From assembly GCA_023544525.1 (NCBI GenBank), contig JAMJFU010000011.1, positions 1 through 39,083 of the forward strand: a stretch of 39,083 nt of DNA, in the 5' to 3' direction. Position 1 is the first letter of the stretch. Every line of letters starts with the position of its first letter. A program made the position numbers and the translations under genes. This document shows, in pieces, positions 8,182 through 17,009 of this stretch. This DNA is from Anaerolineae bacterium (GTDB lineage: Bacteria > Chloroflexota > Anaerolineae > JAAYZQ01). The notes below the pieces were generated by a model, which saw nothing but the letters and a program-made list of their open reading frames with translations, searched no databases and was not told the origin of the DNA.

Positions 8182-9154
8182 GATGACCATGGTCCAGGCA
8201 CTCAACCACGCCTTGCACCAGCAGATGCGCAAGGACGACAGCGTAGTGGTGCTGGGCGAGGATGTGGGCGTGGACGGCGGCGTGTTTCGGGTCACCGATG
8301 GGCTCATCGACGAGTTTGGCAAAGAGCGGGTCATCGATACCCCTCTCGCCGAATCGGCCATCGTCGGCACCTCCATTGGCATGGCCATCTATGGGCTAAA
8401 GCCGGTGGGCGAGATCCAATTCTCGGGATTCTCGTACCTGGCCTTTCACCAGTTAGAATCTCACGCGGCGCGCATGCGCTGGCGCTCGCAGGGAGGCTAC
8501 CACGTGCCCATGGTGCTGCGCATGCCCTACGCCGGTGGCGTGCGCGCCCTGGAGCACCATTCAGAGAGCCGGGAAGCGTACTATGCCCACACCCCCGGCC
8601 TGAAGATGGTGATCCCCTCCGGGCCGCGCACGGCACGGGCGCTGCTGGTCAGTGCCATCCAGGATCCCGATCCGGTGATCTTTTTCGAACCCAAGTCGGT
8701 CTATCGCGCCTTCCGCGAGGAGGTGCCAGAGGAAGAGGAATCGATGCCGTTAGGCCAGGCCCAGGTTGTCCGTGAGGGAGGGGATATCACCCTCATCGCC
8801 TACGGCGCCATGCTGCGACCCACGCTGGAAGCTGCCCAGAGATTGGAAGATGAGGACGGGGTGCAGGCCGAGGTCATCGACCTGCTCACCATCTCTCCGC
8901 TGGACACCGACACCTTTGCCGAGTCGGTGCGCAAGACCGGGCGGGCCGTGGTCGTCCACGAGGCGCCGCGCAGCTTTGGACCAGGGGCCGAGGTCGTTAG
9001 CCGCCTGGTGGAAAAGTCGTTCTGGTACCTGGAAGCACCGATCCAGCGGGTCACCGGCTTTGACATCATCATCCCCATGTTCGCCTACGAGCAGGTCTAC
9101 CTGCCAGGGGTAGAACGGATCCTGCGTGGCGCCCGCGAAACGCTGAACGCCTGA
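8174..9154 (+). CDS. pdhB: Pyruvate dehydrogenase E1 component, beta subunit
   Basis: 326 residues, the usual size. Conserved blocks include VVLGEDVG near residue 25, VIDTPLAESAIVGTSIGMA, EIQFSGFSYLAFHQL, RMPYAGGVRALEHHSES and the C-terminal VTGFDIIIP. The glutamate of the LAES block is the conserved residue that contacts the thiamine aminopyrimidine in this family. It begins inside the end of pdhA (GGAGGGCAGCAATGG), so the two subunits are likely co-translated. It forms the alpha2beta2 E1 enzyme with PdhA. I see no unusual feature. Confidence 0.93.
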   Translation: MAKMTMVQALNHALHQQMRKDDSVVVLGEDVGVDGGVFRVTDGLIDEFGKERVIDTPLAESAIVGTSIGMAIYGLKPVGEIQFSGFSYLAFHQLESHAARMRWRSQGGYHVPMVLRMPYAGGVRALEHHSESREAYYAHTPGLKMVIPSGPRTARALLVSAIQDPDPVIFFEPKSVYRAFREEVPEEEESMPLGQAQVVREGGDITLIAYGAMLRPTLEAAQRLEDEDGVQAEVIDLLTISPLDTDTFAESVRKTGRAVVVHEAPRSFGPGAEVVSRLVEKSFWYLEAPIQRVTGFDIIIPMFAYEQVYLPGVERILRGARETLNA

Positions 9155-9169
9155 CAAGGAGGTAAGAAG

Positions 9170-10513
9170 ATGGCCCGTGAGTTCAAACTCCCTGACCTGG
9201 GAGAAGGCATCCACGAAGGAGAGATCGTCAAGGTCCTGGTTTCCGAAGGGGACGAGGTCAAGGAGGATCAGCCGATCCTGGAGGTCGAGACCGACAAGGC
9301 TACAGTTGAGATTCCCTCACCGTTTGCGGGGGTCGTGACAGAGATCCGGGTCGCCCGGGGAGACCTGGTAAACGTGGGCGACGTCCTGCTGGTGTTCGGC
9401 GATATGGAAGTGGCCGAGGAGGAGGCGGCAGCTCCTGAGAAGGAGGCGCCTCCAGAGAAAGAGAAAAAGGAACCGGAGCCCGAGGCAGCGCCACCTGAGG
9501 CCAAAGAGCCTGCCAGGCCGGCGTCCGAGCGACGGGAGGGCCCGGTACCGGCCTCCCCGGCTACGCGGCGCCTGGCGCGGGAGTTGGGCGTCGACCTGAA
9601 GCAAGTGCCTGGCAGCGGGCCCGGTGGGCGCGTGTCCTCGGAGGACGTGCGGCGCTTTGCCGAGCGCGGCAAAGAAGAGATCGAGGAAAAAGAGCCCGCC
9701 GCGCCCGCGGCAGAGCGACGGCCGGCTGCCCCAGCCGAGGTCTCGCCCGTGCGTCCATCGGCCATCCCGGTACCGCCCCTGCCCGACTTTACCCGGTGGG
9801 GCGAGGTGGAGCGGGTACCGCTGCGCTCGGTGCGGCGCTCGACGGCCAAGCACATGGCCCTGGCCTGGTCGCAGATCCCACACGTCAGCCACCAGGACAT
9901 CGCGGACGTCACCGAGCTGGAGGCCTTTCGCCAGAAATACAAGGAGCAGATCGCCGAACAGGGTGGCAGCCTGACCCTGACGATCTTTGTGATGAAAGCC
10001 GCCGTCGCGGCGCTCAAGGCCCATCCGCGCTTTAACGCCAGCCTCGACGCCGACACAGAAGAGATCGTCCTGAAGAGATACTACCACGTGGGCGTTGCCG
10101 TGGATACCGAGCGCGGCTTGCTCGTGCCCGTGGTCCGGGATGTGGACCGCAAGAGCATCACGGAGCTGTCGGTAGAGCTCAAGGAGCTCGTCGAGCGGAC
10201 CCGCTCCGGCAATGCCAGCCTGGAAGAGATGCAGGGCGGGACGTTCACCATCACCAACCCCGGGCCCCTGGGTGGGACCGCCTTTGCGGCCATCGTCAAC
10301 TACCCGGAGGTCGCCATCCTGGGCATGGCCCAGGCACAGTGGCGGCCGGTCGTTCGCGGCAAGGGCAAAGACGCCGAGATCGTGCCCCGCTTCCTCCTGC
10401 CTGTCATACTTTCCTTTGACCACCGTGTGGTCGATGGGGCGGACGCGGCGCGGTTCGTATCACTGATCATCGACATCCTGGAAGACCCGGACAGGCTTCT
10501 GGTCTCAGTCTAG
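9170..10513 (+). CDS. pdhC: Dihydrolipoamide acetyltransferase (E2) of the pyruvate dehydrogenase complex
   Basis: 447 residues with three modules. A single lipoyl domain occupies about residues 1-80, with the lipoylated Lys43 in ETDKATVE. A Glu/Pro/Ala-rich flexible linker follows, then a peripheral-subunit-binding domain (about 125-165) containing PATRRLARELGVDL and GSGPGGRV. A second Pro/Ala-rich linker leads to the catalytic acyltransferase domain (about 210-447), which ends with the active-site motif HRVVDG, His418 and Asp422. The enzyme transfers the acetyl group from lipoamide to CoA and forms the complex core. The start follows AAGGAGG; spacing to pdhB is 15 bases. Confidence 0.93.
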   Translation: MAREFKLPDLGEGIHEGEIVKVLVSEGDEVKEDQPILEVETDKATVEIPSPFAGVVTEIRVARGDLVNVGDVLLVFGDMEVAEEEAAAPEKEAPPEKEKKEPEPEAAPPEAKEPARPASERREGPVPASPATRRLARELGVDLKQVPGSGPGGRVSSEDVRRFAERGKEEIEEKEPAAPAAERRPAAPAEVSPVRPSAIPVPPLPDFTRWGEVERVPLRSVRRSTAKHMALAWSQIPHVSHQDIADVTELEAFRQKYKEQIAEQGGSLTLTIFVMKAAVAALKAHPRFNASLDADTEEIVLKRYYHVGVAVDTERGLLVPVVRDVDRKSITELSVELKELVERTRSGNASLEEMQGGTFTITNPGPLGGTAFAAIVNYPEVAILGMAQAQWRPVVRGKGKDAEIVPRFLLPVILSFDHRVVDGADAARFVSLIIDILEDPDRLLVSV

Positions 10514-10532
10514 AGAGGAAGGACAGCATTCC

Positions 10533-11951
10533 ATGGTAATGGGCGAAGCAACAATCGATACAAAGGTGGCTGTCATCGGCGCCGGGCCCGGGGGTTACGC
10601 AGCTGCCTTTCGGGCTGCCGACCTTGGTCTCGACGTGACGATGGTCCACCTGGATGAGCGCCTGGGCGGTGTGTGCCTGCTGCGGGGTTGCATTCCTTCC
10701 AAGGCATTGCTGTATCTGACCGAGCTCGTGCACGACGCCCGGCAGGCCAAGGACATGGGCATCGACTTCTGCCAGCCCGAGATCGACGTAGATGGAGTCC
10801 GGGCCTGGAAGGACAGCGTTGTCGACCGCCTGACAAAGGGCTTGGACACCCTGAGCAAGAGGCGCGACGTCCAGCTGGTGCAGGGCCGGGCCGTGTTCGA
10901 ATCCTCCAGCAAGCTGCGCGTCACCGGCCCCCAGACCACGCACATCACCTTCGAGCATGCCATCCTGGCCACCGGCAGCCGTGCAAGAGCGCTGCCCGGA
11001 ACCGAGTTCAAGGAGGGCGCACGGATCATGAGTTCCACCGGCGCCCTGCAGTTGGCCGACATCCCCGAAAGGCTGTTGGTGATAGGCGCTGGCTACGTAG
11101 GCATGGAGCTGGGCTCGGTGTACGCCGCTATGGGCAGCCGGGTGACCGTGGTCGAGCTGAGGGATGAGATCCTGCCAGGCACCGATCGTGACCTGGTGCG
11201 GCCCTTTGAACGCAAGGCCGAGCAGATCTTTGAAGCCATCCAAGTGCGCACCAAGGTGGCCGAGATCGAGGAGAAGGAGGAACACGTCCGGGTCGTCCTG
11301 GAAGGAGATGTCGACGAGCCAGAGCAGACCTTCGATCGGGTGCTGGTGGCCATCGGCCGCGGGCCCAATTCGGACGACATTGGCCTGGAAAAGACGGGGG
11401 TCGAGCTGGACGACCGGGGTTTTGTGCGCGTGGACGAACAGCAGCGGACGGCTGATCAGAAGATCTTTGCCATCGGCGACGTGGTCGGCGGCATGATGCT
11501 GGCCCACAAGGCCATGTATGAAGGAAAGGTGGCAGCAGAGGTCATCGCCGGCGAGCCGGCTGCCTTTGACGTGCGCGCCATCCCGGCCGTCGTCTATACC
11601 GACCCCTCTATCGCCTGGGCAGGCCTGATGGAGCCCCAGGCGGAAAAAGAGGGCCGTGAGATCGCAGTGGCACGCTTCCCCTGGGGCGCCTCGGGCCGGG
11701 CCCTGACCATGGGCGCGCCCGAAGGCCTGACCAAGATGATCTTTGATCCAGATACGGAGCACATCCTGGGCGTGGGCATCGTCGGCCGCGATGCAGGCGA
11801 GATGATCGCCGAGGGCGTACTGGCCATCGAGATGGGGGCCGTGGCGGCCGACCTGGACCTGTCCATCCACGCCCACCCCACCCTCTCAGAGACAGAGGAG
11901 GAGGCCGCCGGCGCCTTTCTGGGCCATGCCACGCACATCCTGCCCAGATAG
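10533..11951 (+). CDS. lpdA: Dihydrolipoyl dehydrogenase (E3)
   Basis: 472 residues, standard for the pyridine nucleotide-disulfide oxidoreductase family. The FAD-binding GAGPGGYAAA motif is near residue 16. The redox-active disulfide is Cys48/Cys53 in GGVCLLRGCIPSK, where the usual GGTCLN becomes GGVCLL. The NAD-binding GAGYVGMELGSV block is in the middle, and the C-terminal catalytic pair is His448/Glu453 in HAHPTLSE. It reoxidises the dihydrolipoyl group of PdhC using NAD+. It closes the pdh operon, 19 bases after pdhC. An ATG two codons downstream is an alternative start. Confidence 0.93.
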   Translation: MVMGEATIDTKVAVIGAGPGGYAAAFRAADLGLDVTMVHLDERLGGVCLLRGCIPSKALLYLTELVHDARQAKDMGIDFCQPEIDVDGVRAWKDSVVDRLTKGLDTLSKRRDVQLVQGRAVFESSSKLRVTGPQTTHITFEHAILATGSRARALPGTEFKEGARIMSSTGALQLADIPERLLVIGAGYVGMELGSVYAAMGSRVTVVELRDEILPGTDRDLVRPFERKAEQIFEAIQVRTKVAEIEEKEEHVRVVLEGDVDEPEQTFDRVLVAIGRGPNSDDIGLEKTGVELDDRGFVRVDEQQRTADQKIFAIGDVVGGMMLAHKAMYEGKVAAEVIAGEPAAFDVRAIPAVVYTDPSIAWAGLMEPQAEKEGREIAVARFPWGASGRALTMGAPEGLTKMIFDPDTEHILGVGIVGRDAGEMIAEGVLAIEMGAVAADLDLSIHAHPTLSETEEEAAGAFLGHATHILPR

Positions 11952-11988
11952 GAACGCCGGGCATGCACAAAGCAGGCACAGCACCATG

Positions 11989-12017
11989 TTGACCAAGAGC
12001 AGGAAAAATAGTACAAT
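11989..12017 (+). promoter_or_regulatory. Sigma-70-type promoter for osmC
   Basis: TTGACC at 11989-11994 and TACAAT at 12012-12017 are separated by 17 bases, matching the consensus at 5/6 in each hexamer. The site lies in an A/T-rich pocket between lpdA and osmC, about 54 bases before the osmC start. It suggests osmC is transcribed independently of the pdh operon. Confidence 0.75.
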
Positions 12018-12070
12018 ATGTATCACGTCAACCAATAGTATTGAACGGTGAAATGAAAGGATAGAGACCG

Positions 12071-12511
12071 ATGGCAGAACTCCTTCGTGAAGGTGGAGCA
12101 GTATGGAAAGGCAAGCTGCGCGACGGCACAGGCATCATCAGCACCGAGAGCGGGGCCCTGGCTAAAGAGTCGTACAGCTTTAGGACGCGATTTGAAGACA
12201 AGCCGGGCACAAACCCGGAGGAACTCATCGCCGCAGCGCACGCTGGCTGTTATAGCATGGCCCTGGCCAATACCCTGGCCCAGAAGGGCTACGAGCCTGA
12301 GAGCATCGAGACCCTCGCCGTCTGCACGCTCGAGTCGGCCAAAGGGGGCGGGTTCAAGATCAGCAAGATGCGGCTTCATGTCCGCGGCCAGGTCCCGGGC
12401 ATCGACGAGAAGACGTTCAAGCAGATCGCCCATGAGGCAGACGAGGGATGTCCGGTGTCCAACCTGCTGCGGTGCGGCCTCGAGATCGAGCACGAGGTCA
12501 ACCTGCTGTAG
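12071..12511 (+). CDS. osmC: OsmC/Ohr family peroxiredoxin, OsmC subclass
   Basis: 146 residues. The N-terminal GGAVWKGKLRDGTGIIS and GTNPEELIAAAHAGCYSMAL blocks mark the OsmC subclass. The peroxidatic Cys60 (HAGCYSM) and resolving Cys127 (GCPVSNLL) are both present, so it should reduce organic hydroperoxides, usually with lipoyl-type dithiols as electron donors. It therefore sits meaningfully next to lpdA, since lipoylated proteins and Lpd recycle OsmC/Ohr in some bacteria; that link is inference here. The ATG at 12071 follows AAAGGATAG. It has its own promoter and is followed by a hairpin. Confidence 0.92.
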   Translation: MAELLREGGAVWKGKLRDGTGIISTESGALAKESYSFRTRFEDKPGTNPEELIAAAHAGCYSMALANTLAQKGYEPESIETLAVCTLESAKGGGFKISKMRLHVRGQVPGIDEKTFKQIAHEADEGCPVSNLLRCGLEIEHEVNLL

Positions 12512-12527
12512 GCCACGGGAAAAAAGC

Positions 12528-12573
12528 AGGAGATCTTGTTGGACCATACCCGTGTGACCCGGCAAGATCTCCT
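12528..12573. terminator. Hairpin between osmC and korA
   Basis: AGGAGATCTTG at 12528-12538 and CAAGATCTCCT at 12563-12573 form a perfect 11-base stem around a 24-base loop. There is no T-run after it, so it is not a classical intrinsic terminator, but it lies just after the osmC stop and before korA and could terminate, process or insulate transcripts. It may also be a small repeat copy. Confidence 0.45.
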
Positions 12574-12614
12574 CGACCTGGTAGGCCGATCTACCACAGA
12601 AACCGGGAGGGTTC

Positions 12615-14558
12615 ATGAGTAGCGAACAGACCGATAGCCTGGCCTGGCGCGTAGGCGGACCGCAGGGCAGCGGTGTGGACACGGCAGCACGCATCTTTGC
12701 CGGTGCTGCCGCAGCGGGCGGGCTGCACATTTTCGGCAGGCGAGAGTACTATTCGAACATCATGGGCCGGCATAGCTATTATGATGTTCGCGTCGCCGGC
12801 CGCCCGATGACCTGCCACAGCAGCGTCGTCCATGTCTTGACCACATTCGAAGAAGAGACGCTGGTCCGCCACGCCATAAGCACCGGCGAGGGCGGGGCCA
12901 TCATCCACGACGTGGAAAGCTCAGATGTGCGCCTGGATAGGATCACGTTTCTGGACGAGCGGGTCGTGAAAGACCTGACCGCCTACCTGGGCGAGCGCGA
13001 CCTGCCCCCAACGACGGCGGGTGTGCTGGAGGACGCTCGGCGCCGGGGTGTGGAGGTGTTCCCCGTAGCATACGACCAAATTACCGAGACGCTGGCCGGA
13101 GACATCCTCTTTAAGCCCCGTGCCGACCGGGCGCTGAATACCATCGCCGTGGCCGTCTCCTGCGCGCTGCTGGGCTACGAACCCGAATACCTCGCCGACG
13201 CGCTCAAGTGGATCTTTGGCGGACGCCAGGAGATCATCGATCTCAACGTCAAGGCCGTAGAGCTGGCCTATGGCTACGTCAAGGACGAGTTCGACCACGG
13301 ACGTCTCTTGCACCGTATGCGCCCGGTCCATGGGACCGAGCCGATGATCCTCGTCGGTGGCAATGAAGCGGTCGCGATGGGCAAGATGGCCGCGGGCCTG
13401 ACGTTCCAGACCTACTACCCCATCAGCCCGGCTACGGACGAGAGCGTCTACCTCGAAGCGCATGCCACCGTGCCGTTGAAAAACGGAGGTGAAGGGGCGA
13501 TCGTCGTCGTCCAGACCGAAGATGAACTGGCCGCGGTGACCATGGCCACCGGCGCAGCCCTCACCGGGGCTCGAAGCGCGACGGCAACGGCAGGGCCTGG
13601 CCTGTCCCTGATGGTGGAAGGCCTGGGCTGGGCCGGCATGAACGAGGTGCCGCTGGTGGTCACCGCCTACCAGCGGGGCAGCCCCTCCACCGGGGTGCCC
13701 ACCCGCACCGAGCAGGGCGACCTGCTGTTTGCCATCCACGCCGGGCACGGCGAGTTCCCCCGGCTGGTCCTGGCATCAGGCGACGTGACCGAAGCCTTCC
13801 TTGACGCAGCGCAGGCTTTCAATTATGCCGAACGATACCAGACGCCGGTAATCCACCTTCTCGACCAGACCATCGCCCGCACCACCCAGACCGTGCCCCC
13901 CTTTGATGTAGGGTCGATCCGCATCGAGCGGGGTGACGTCTATGTGCCGCCAGAGGGAGACGACGTGCGGGGTCCCTACCCACGCTTTGCCGTGACCGAG
14001 TCGGGTGTATCGACGCGCCCCTTGCTGGGCCAGCGAGGCGGGACCCACTGGCTGACCGGCGCCGAGCACACCGAAGCCGGCCAGGTGACAGAGGACCCTG
14101 TGATCCGCGAACAGCAGTTGGAAAAGCGGGCGCGCAAGCTGGCTCTGGCGGCCCGTGAGATCCCGGCAGAGCACAAGCTGGCGGTCTATGGTGAGCCCCA
14201 GGCGGCCTTTACCATCGTCAGTTGGGGATCGAACAAGGGCGCTATCCTGGAAGCCCTGGAACGCATGAGCGCGGCTGGCATCGACGCCCGGCTCATCCAG
14301 GTCCGCCTGTTGTGGCCCTTCCCTCGGGAGGAACTGGCGCCGATCCTGGAGGCGGCCAGACCACTGGTCGTCGTCGAGTCCAACCACAGCGGGCAGTTTG
14401 CACAACTGCTCTGCGGGCAGACTGCCAGGCAATGTGACCACCTGGTCGTCAAGTACAACGGCCGGCCCATGACCTGTGGGGAGTTGACCAGGGCACTGCT
14501 GGATATTCATCGCGGGACGGCGGAAGAACGGATCGTCCTGCGCAATCCATACGAATGA
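12615..14558 (+). CDS. korA: 2-oxoacid:ferredoxin oxidoreductase, fused gamma-alpha subunit
   Basis: 647 residues. The first ~190 residues are the gamma domain (RVGGPQGSGVDTAARIFA near the start). It is followed by the pyrimidine-binding alpha domain (YYPISPATDES, then ATAGPGLSLMVEGLGWAGM and the TRTEQGDL block) and a C-terminal domain ending IRNPYE-like. This gamma-alpha fusion paired with a separate beta subunit is the KorAB arrangement of two-subunit 2-oxoglutarate:ferredoxin oxidoreductases. The enzyme oxidises a 2-oxoacid with CoA, reducing ferredoxin. Substrate (2-oxoglutarate or pyruvate) cannot be fixed from sequence alone. The start follows GGGAGGG. korB begins 19 bases later. Confidence 0.9.
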   Translation: MSSEQTDSLAWRVGGPQGSGVDTAARIFAGAAAAGGLHIFGRREYYSNIMGRHSYYDVRVAGRPMTCHSSVVHVLTTFEEETLVRHAISTGEGGAIIHDVESSDVRLDRITFLDERVVKDLTAYLGERDLPPTTAGVLEDARRRGVEVFPVAYDQITETLAGDILFKPRADRALNTIAVAVSCALLGYEPEYLADALKWIFGGRQEIIDLNVKAVELAYGYVKDEFDHGRLLHRMRPVHGTEPMILVGGNEAVAMGKMAAGLTFQTYYPISPATDESVYLEAHATVPLKNGGEGAIVVVQTEDELAAVTMATGAALTGARSATATAGPGLSLMVEGLGWAGMNEVPLVVTAYQRGSPSTGVPTRTEQGDLLFAIHAGHGEFPRLVLASGDVTEAFLDAAQAFNYAERYQTPVIHLLDQTIARTTQTVPPFDVGSIRIERGDVYVPPEGDDVRGPYPRFAVTESGVSTRPLLGQRGGTHWLTGAEHTEAGQVTEDPVIREQQLEKRARKLALAAREIPAEHKLAVYGEPQAAFTIVSWGSNKGAILEALERMSAAGIDARLIQVRLLWPFPREELAPILEAARPLVVVESNHSGQFAQLLCGQTARQCDHLVVKYNGRPMTCGELTRALLDIHRGTAEERIVLRNPYE

Positions 14559-14577
14559 GAGGCTTAGGTTAGAGCTT

Positions 14578-15576
14578 ATGGCTGTTAAGAGCGAAACACG
14601 AAGGATCACGGCCAAGGATTACCGCGTAGACCAGCCGATCGATTGGTGCCCCGGGTGTGGGGATTTCGGAATCTTGAGCGCCTTGCAACAGGCATTGGCC
14701 AGGCTTGGTCTGGAACCCCACCGGGTAGCTATCGTAGGCGGCATCGGCTGCTCGGGCAAGAGCCAGTACCATATCGGTGCCTATGGCGTGCATACGCTCC
14801 ACGGGCGACTGTTGCCCTACGCCACCGGGATCAAGTTGGCCAATCCGGAGCTGACCGTGGTCGCGGTGGGTGGCGACGGCGACGGCATGGCCATCGGCGC
14901 CGGGCATTTCGTAAACGCAGGGCGGCGCAACGTGAACATGACCTACATCCTTTTCAACAACGAGGTCTATGGCCTGACCAAAGGCCAGGCATCGCCCACC
15001 CTGCCCCTCGGCCTGCAGACCAAGAGCCTGCCCGAGCCCAACGCCCAGGGACGGGTGAACTCGTTGATGCTGGCCCTGTCGGCTGGTTTCACGTGGATTG
15101 GCCGCGGCTATGCCTTCAACGTGCGGCAGCTGGTAGGGTTGATGCAAAAAGCCATCGAGCATCCGGGGTTGGCCTACCTGGACGTCCTGCAGCCCTGCCC
15201 TACCTACAACAACCTGCACAACAAAGATTGGTATGCCGGCAAGGACCGCGGTGACCGGCCCCGTGTCTATGCGCTTGACGATGAGGATTATGATCCGGTC
15301 ATAGCCGAGGGCGCCGATGAAGAGACGGTCGTAGCCAAGATGGGCCAGGTGATCGGCAAAGCGATGGAGTGGGGAGACCGCATCGCCACCGGCGTATTCC
15401 TGGAGAACCGGAATGTATCTACCTTTGAGGAGAGGTTGGGCAGCCGCAGCCCCAGCTACCACAAGCATGCGCCGGCGTTGCGGCCCATCGCCGACGCAGA
15501 GGGCCGCTCCCTGGCCGATCTGAGCGATCTCTTTGCCCAAACCAGCGTGACCCGCAAACCGGGAGGGGAGGCATGA
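14578..15576 (+). CDS. korB: 2-oxoacid:ferredoxin oxidoreductase, beta (thiamine diphosphate and Fe-S) subunit
   Basis: 332 residues. The thiamine diphosphate motif GGDGDGMAIG...NN is present. Four cysteines suited to the single [4Fe-4S] cluster of two-subunit enzymes are Cys24 and Cys27 (CPGCGDFG), Cys58 (GIGCSGK) and Cys207 (LQPCPTYNN). No separate ferredoxin-like delta subunit is encoded nearby, which is usual for KorAB. Electrons pass to a free ferredoxin. The stop codon overlaps the next gene's start (ATGA), so the MmgE/PrpD protein is translationally coupled to it. Confidence 0.9.
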   Translation: MAVKSETRRITAKDYRVDQPIDWCPGCGDFGILSALQQALARLGLEPHRVAIVGGIGCSGKSQYHIGAYGVHTLHGRLLPYATGIKLANPELTVVAVGGDGDGMAIGAGHFVNAGRRNVNMTYILFNNEVYGLTKGQASPTLPLGLQTKSLPEPNAQGRVNSLMLALSAGFTWIGRGYAFNVRQLVGLMQKAIEHPGLAYLDVLQPCPTYNNLHNKDWYAGKDRGDRPRVYALDDEDYDPVIAEGADEETVVAKMGQVIGKAMEWGDRIATGVFLENRNVSTFEERLGSRSPSYHKHAPALRPIADAEGRSLADLSDLFAQTSVTRKPGGEA

Positions 15577-16949
15577 CCCAAGCTCAGGAATTGGCAGCCT
15601 TCGTCGAGCGAGTTTCCTATGACGATCTCTCGGGCCAGGCCCGAGAGCAGCTCAGGATCCGCGTCTTGGATTCACTCGGCTGCGCCATCGGTGCCCTGGA
15701 GGGAGAGCCGGTGCAGATGATCCGGCAGCATCTTGACGATTTTGGCGGCACCGGGCACTGCACGCTCATCGGCGGTGGCTGGACAGCACCCGACCGTGCA
15801 GCCCTCTACAATGGAGCCCTGGTGCGCTACCTCGACTATAACGACAGCTACCTGGCCGAGGGAGAGACGTGCCATCCCAGCGACAATCTGGGCCCCGTGC
15901 TGGCCGCCGCAGAGTACGCCGGGCGGAGCGGCACGGATCTGATGACCGCCCTTGCCGTGGCCTACCAGGTGCACTGCCGCTTGAGTGACGTGGCGCCGGT
16001 GCGGGCCGAGGGCTTTGACCACACCACCCAGGGCTCGTACGCTGTGGCAGCGGGCGTGGCCAAAGCGCTGGGGCTCGACCCGGTCAAGACAGCCAATGCC
16101 ATCGCCATCAGCGGCACGGCATTCAACGCCTTGCGCGTGACGCGCACGGGTGCGCTATCGCATTGGAAGGGCCTGGCCTATCCGAACACCGCTTTCGGCA
16201 GCACCCATGCGAGCTTTTTGGCCATGCGGGGCGTGACCGGCCCCCCTGAAGTCTTTGAGGGCAACAAGGGGTTCATGGATTCCATCGCCGGCCCATTCGA
16301 GATCGACTGGTCGCAGGAGGACACAGAGCGGGTCACGCGGACCATCGTCAAAAAGTACAACGCCGAGATCCATTCCCAGCCTGCCGTCGAGGGGGTGCTC
16401 GAGCTTCGAGAGAGACATCAGCTGACTGGCAGAGAGGTGCAGCGGATCCAGATCGAGACCTTTGACGTGGCTTATCACATCATCGGCGGTGGTGAGGAGG
16501 GGGACAAGACCCAGGTGCAGTCCAAGGAAGAGGCGGATCACAGCCTGCCCTACATGGTGGCCGTTGCGCTATTGGATGGCCAGCTCAGGCCAGAGCAGTA
16601 CCAGCCGGAGCGGATCACCCGCACGGACGTCCAGAATCTGCTGCGGCAGGTGGAGGTCCGGCCCACACGCGAATACAGCGCTCGCTTTCCCGGCGAAATG
16701 CCCTGCCGCCTTGGCCTGACGCTCAAGGACGGCCGTGAGCTGACCATCGAAAAGCGCGATTACGAGGGCTTTCACTCCCGGCCGATGGCCTGGGATACCG
16801 TGGTGGACAAGTTCGAGCGACTGAGCTCACCCTACGCCAGCGCTCCGCTGCGAGGTGAGATTGTCAGCGCTGTCGCTGGCTTGGAGGCCATCTCCGTGGG
16901 CGAGCTGATGGAGTTGCTCGCCCGTGTACAGCTTCCGACGCACGGATAG
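15573..16949 (+). CDS. MmgE/PrpD family protein
   Basis: 458 residues, the usual length. Family blocks include the N-terminal LRIRVLDSLGCAIGAL, then DYNDSYLAEGETCHPSDN around residue 90, the helical core with AYQVHCRLSD, and the C-terminal small domain. Characterised members are 2-methylcitrate dehydratase (PrpD), cis-aconitate decarboxylase and iminodisuccinate epimerase, acting on small di- or tricarboxylates. No prpB, prpC or acnB-like gene is next to it, so a methylcitrate-cycle role is not supported. It starts within the korB stop codon, implying a shared role or regulation with KorAB. The exact substrate is unknown. Confidence 0.88.
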   Translation: MTQAQELAAFVERVSYDDLSGQAREQLRIRVLDSLGCAIGALEGEPVQMIRQHLDDFGGTGHCTLIGGGWTAPDRAALYNGALVRYLDYNDSYLAEGETCHPSDNLGPVLAAAEYAGRSGTDLMTALAVAYQVHCRLSDVAPVRAEGFDHTTQGSYAVAAGVAKALGLDPVKTANAIAISGTAFNALRVTRTGALSHWKGLAYPNTAFGSTHASFLAMRGVTGPPEVFEGNKGFMDSIAGPFEIDWSQEDTERVTRTIVKKYNAEIHSQPAVEGVLELRERHQLTGREVQRIQIETFDVAYHIIGGGEEGDKTQVQSKEEADHSLPYMVAVALLDGQLRPEQYQPERITRTDVQNLLRQVEVRPTREYSARFPGEMPCRLGLTLKDGRELTIEKRDYEGFHSRPMAWDTVVDKFERLSSPYASAPLRGEIVSAVAGLEAISVGELMELLARVQLPTHG

Positions 16950-17009
16950 CGTGGGGATCCTGCGAGTGGGCCAGGTGAGCAAGTCTGGCAAGAGGAGGTT
17001 GGTTCAAGC

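Noticed and set aside
10467-11876. 469-codon minus-strand ORF opposite lpdA
   Set aside because: Antisense shadow of a GC-rich gene with strong family evidence on the + strand; the translation has no recognisable motifs.
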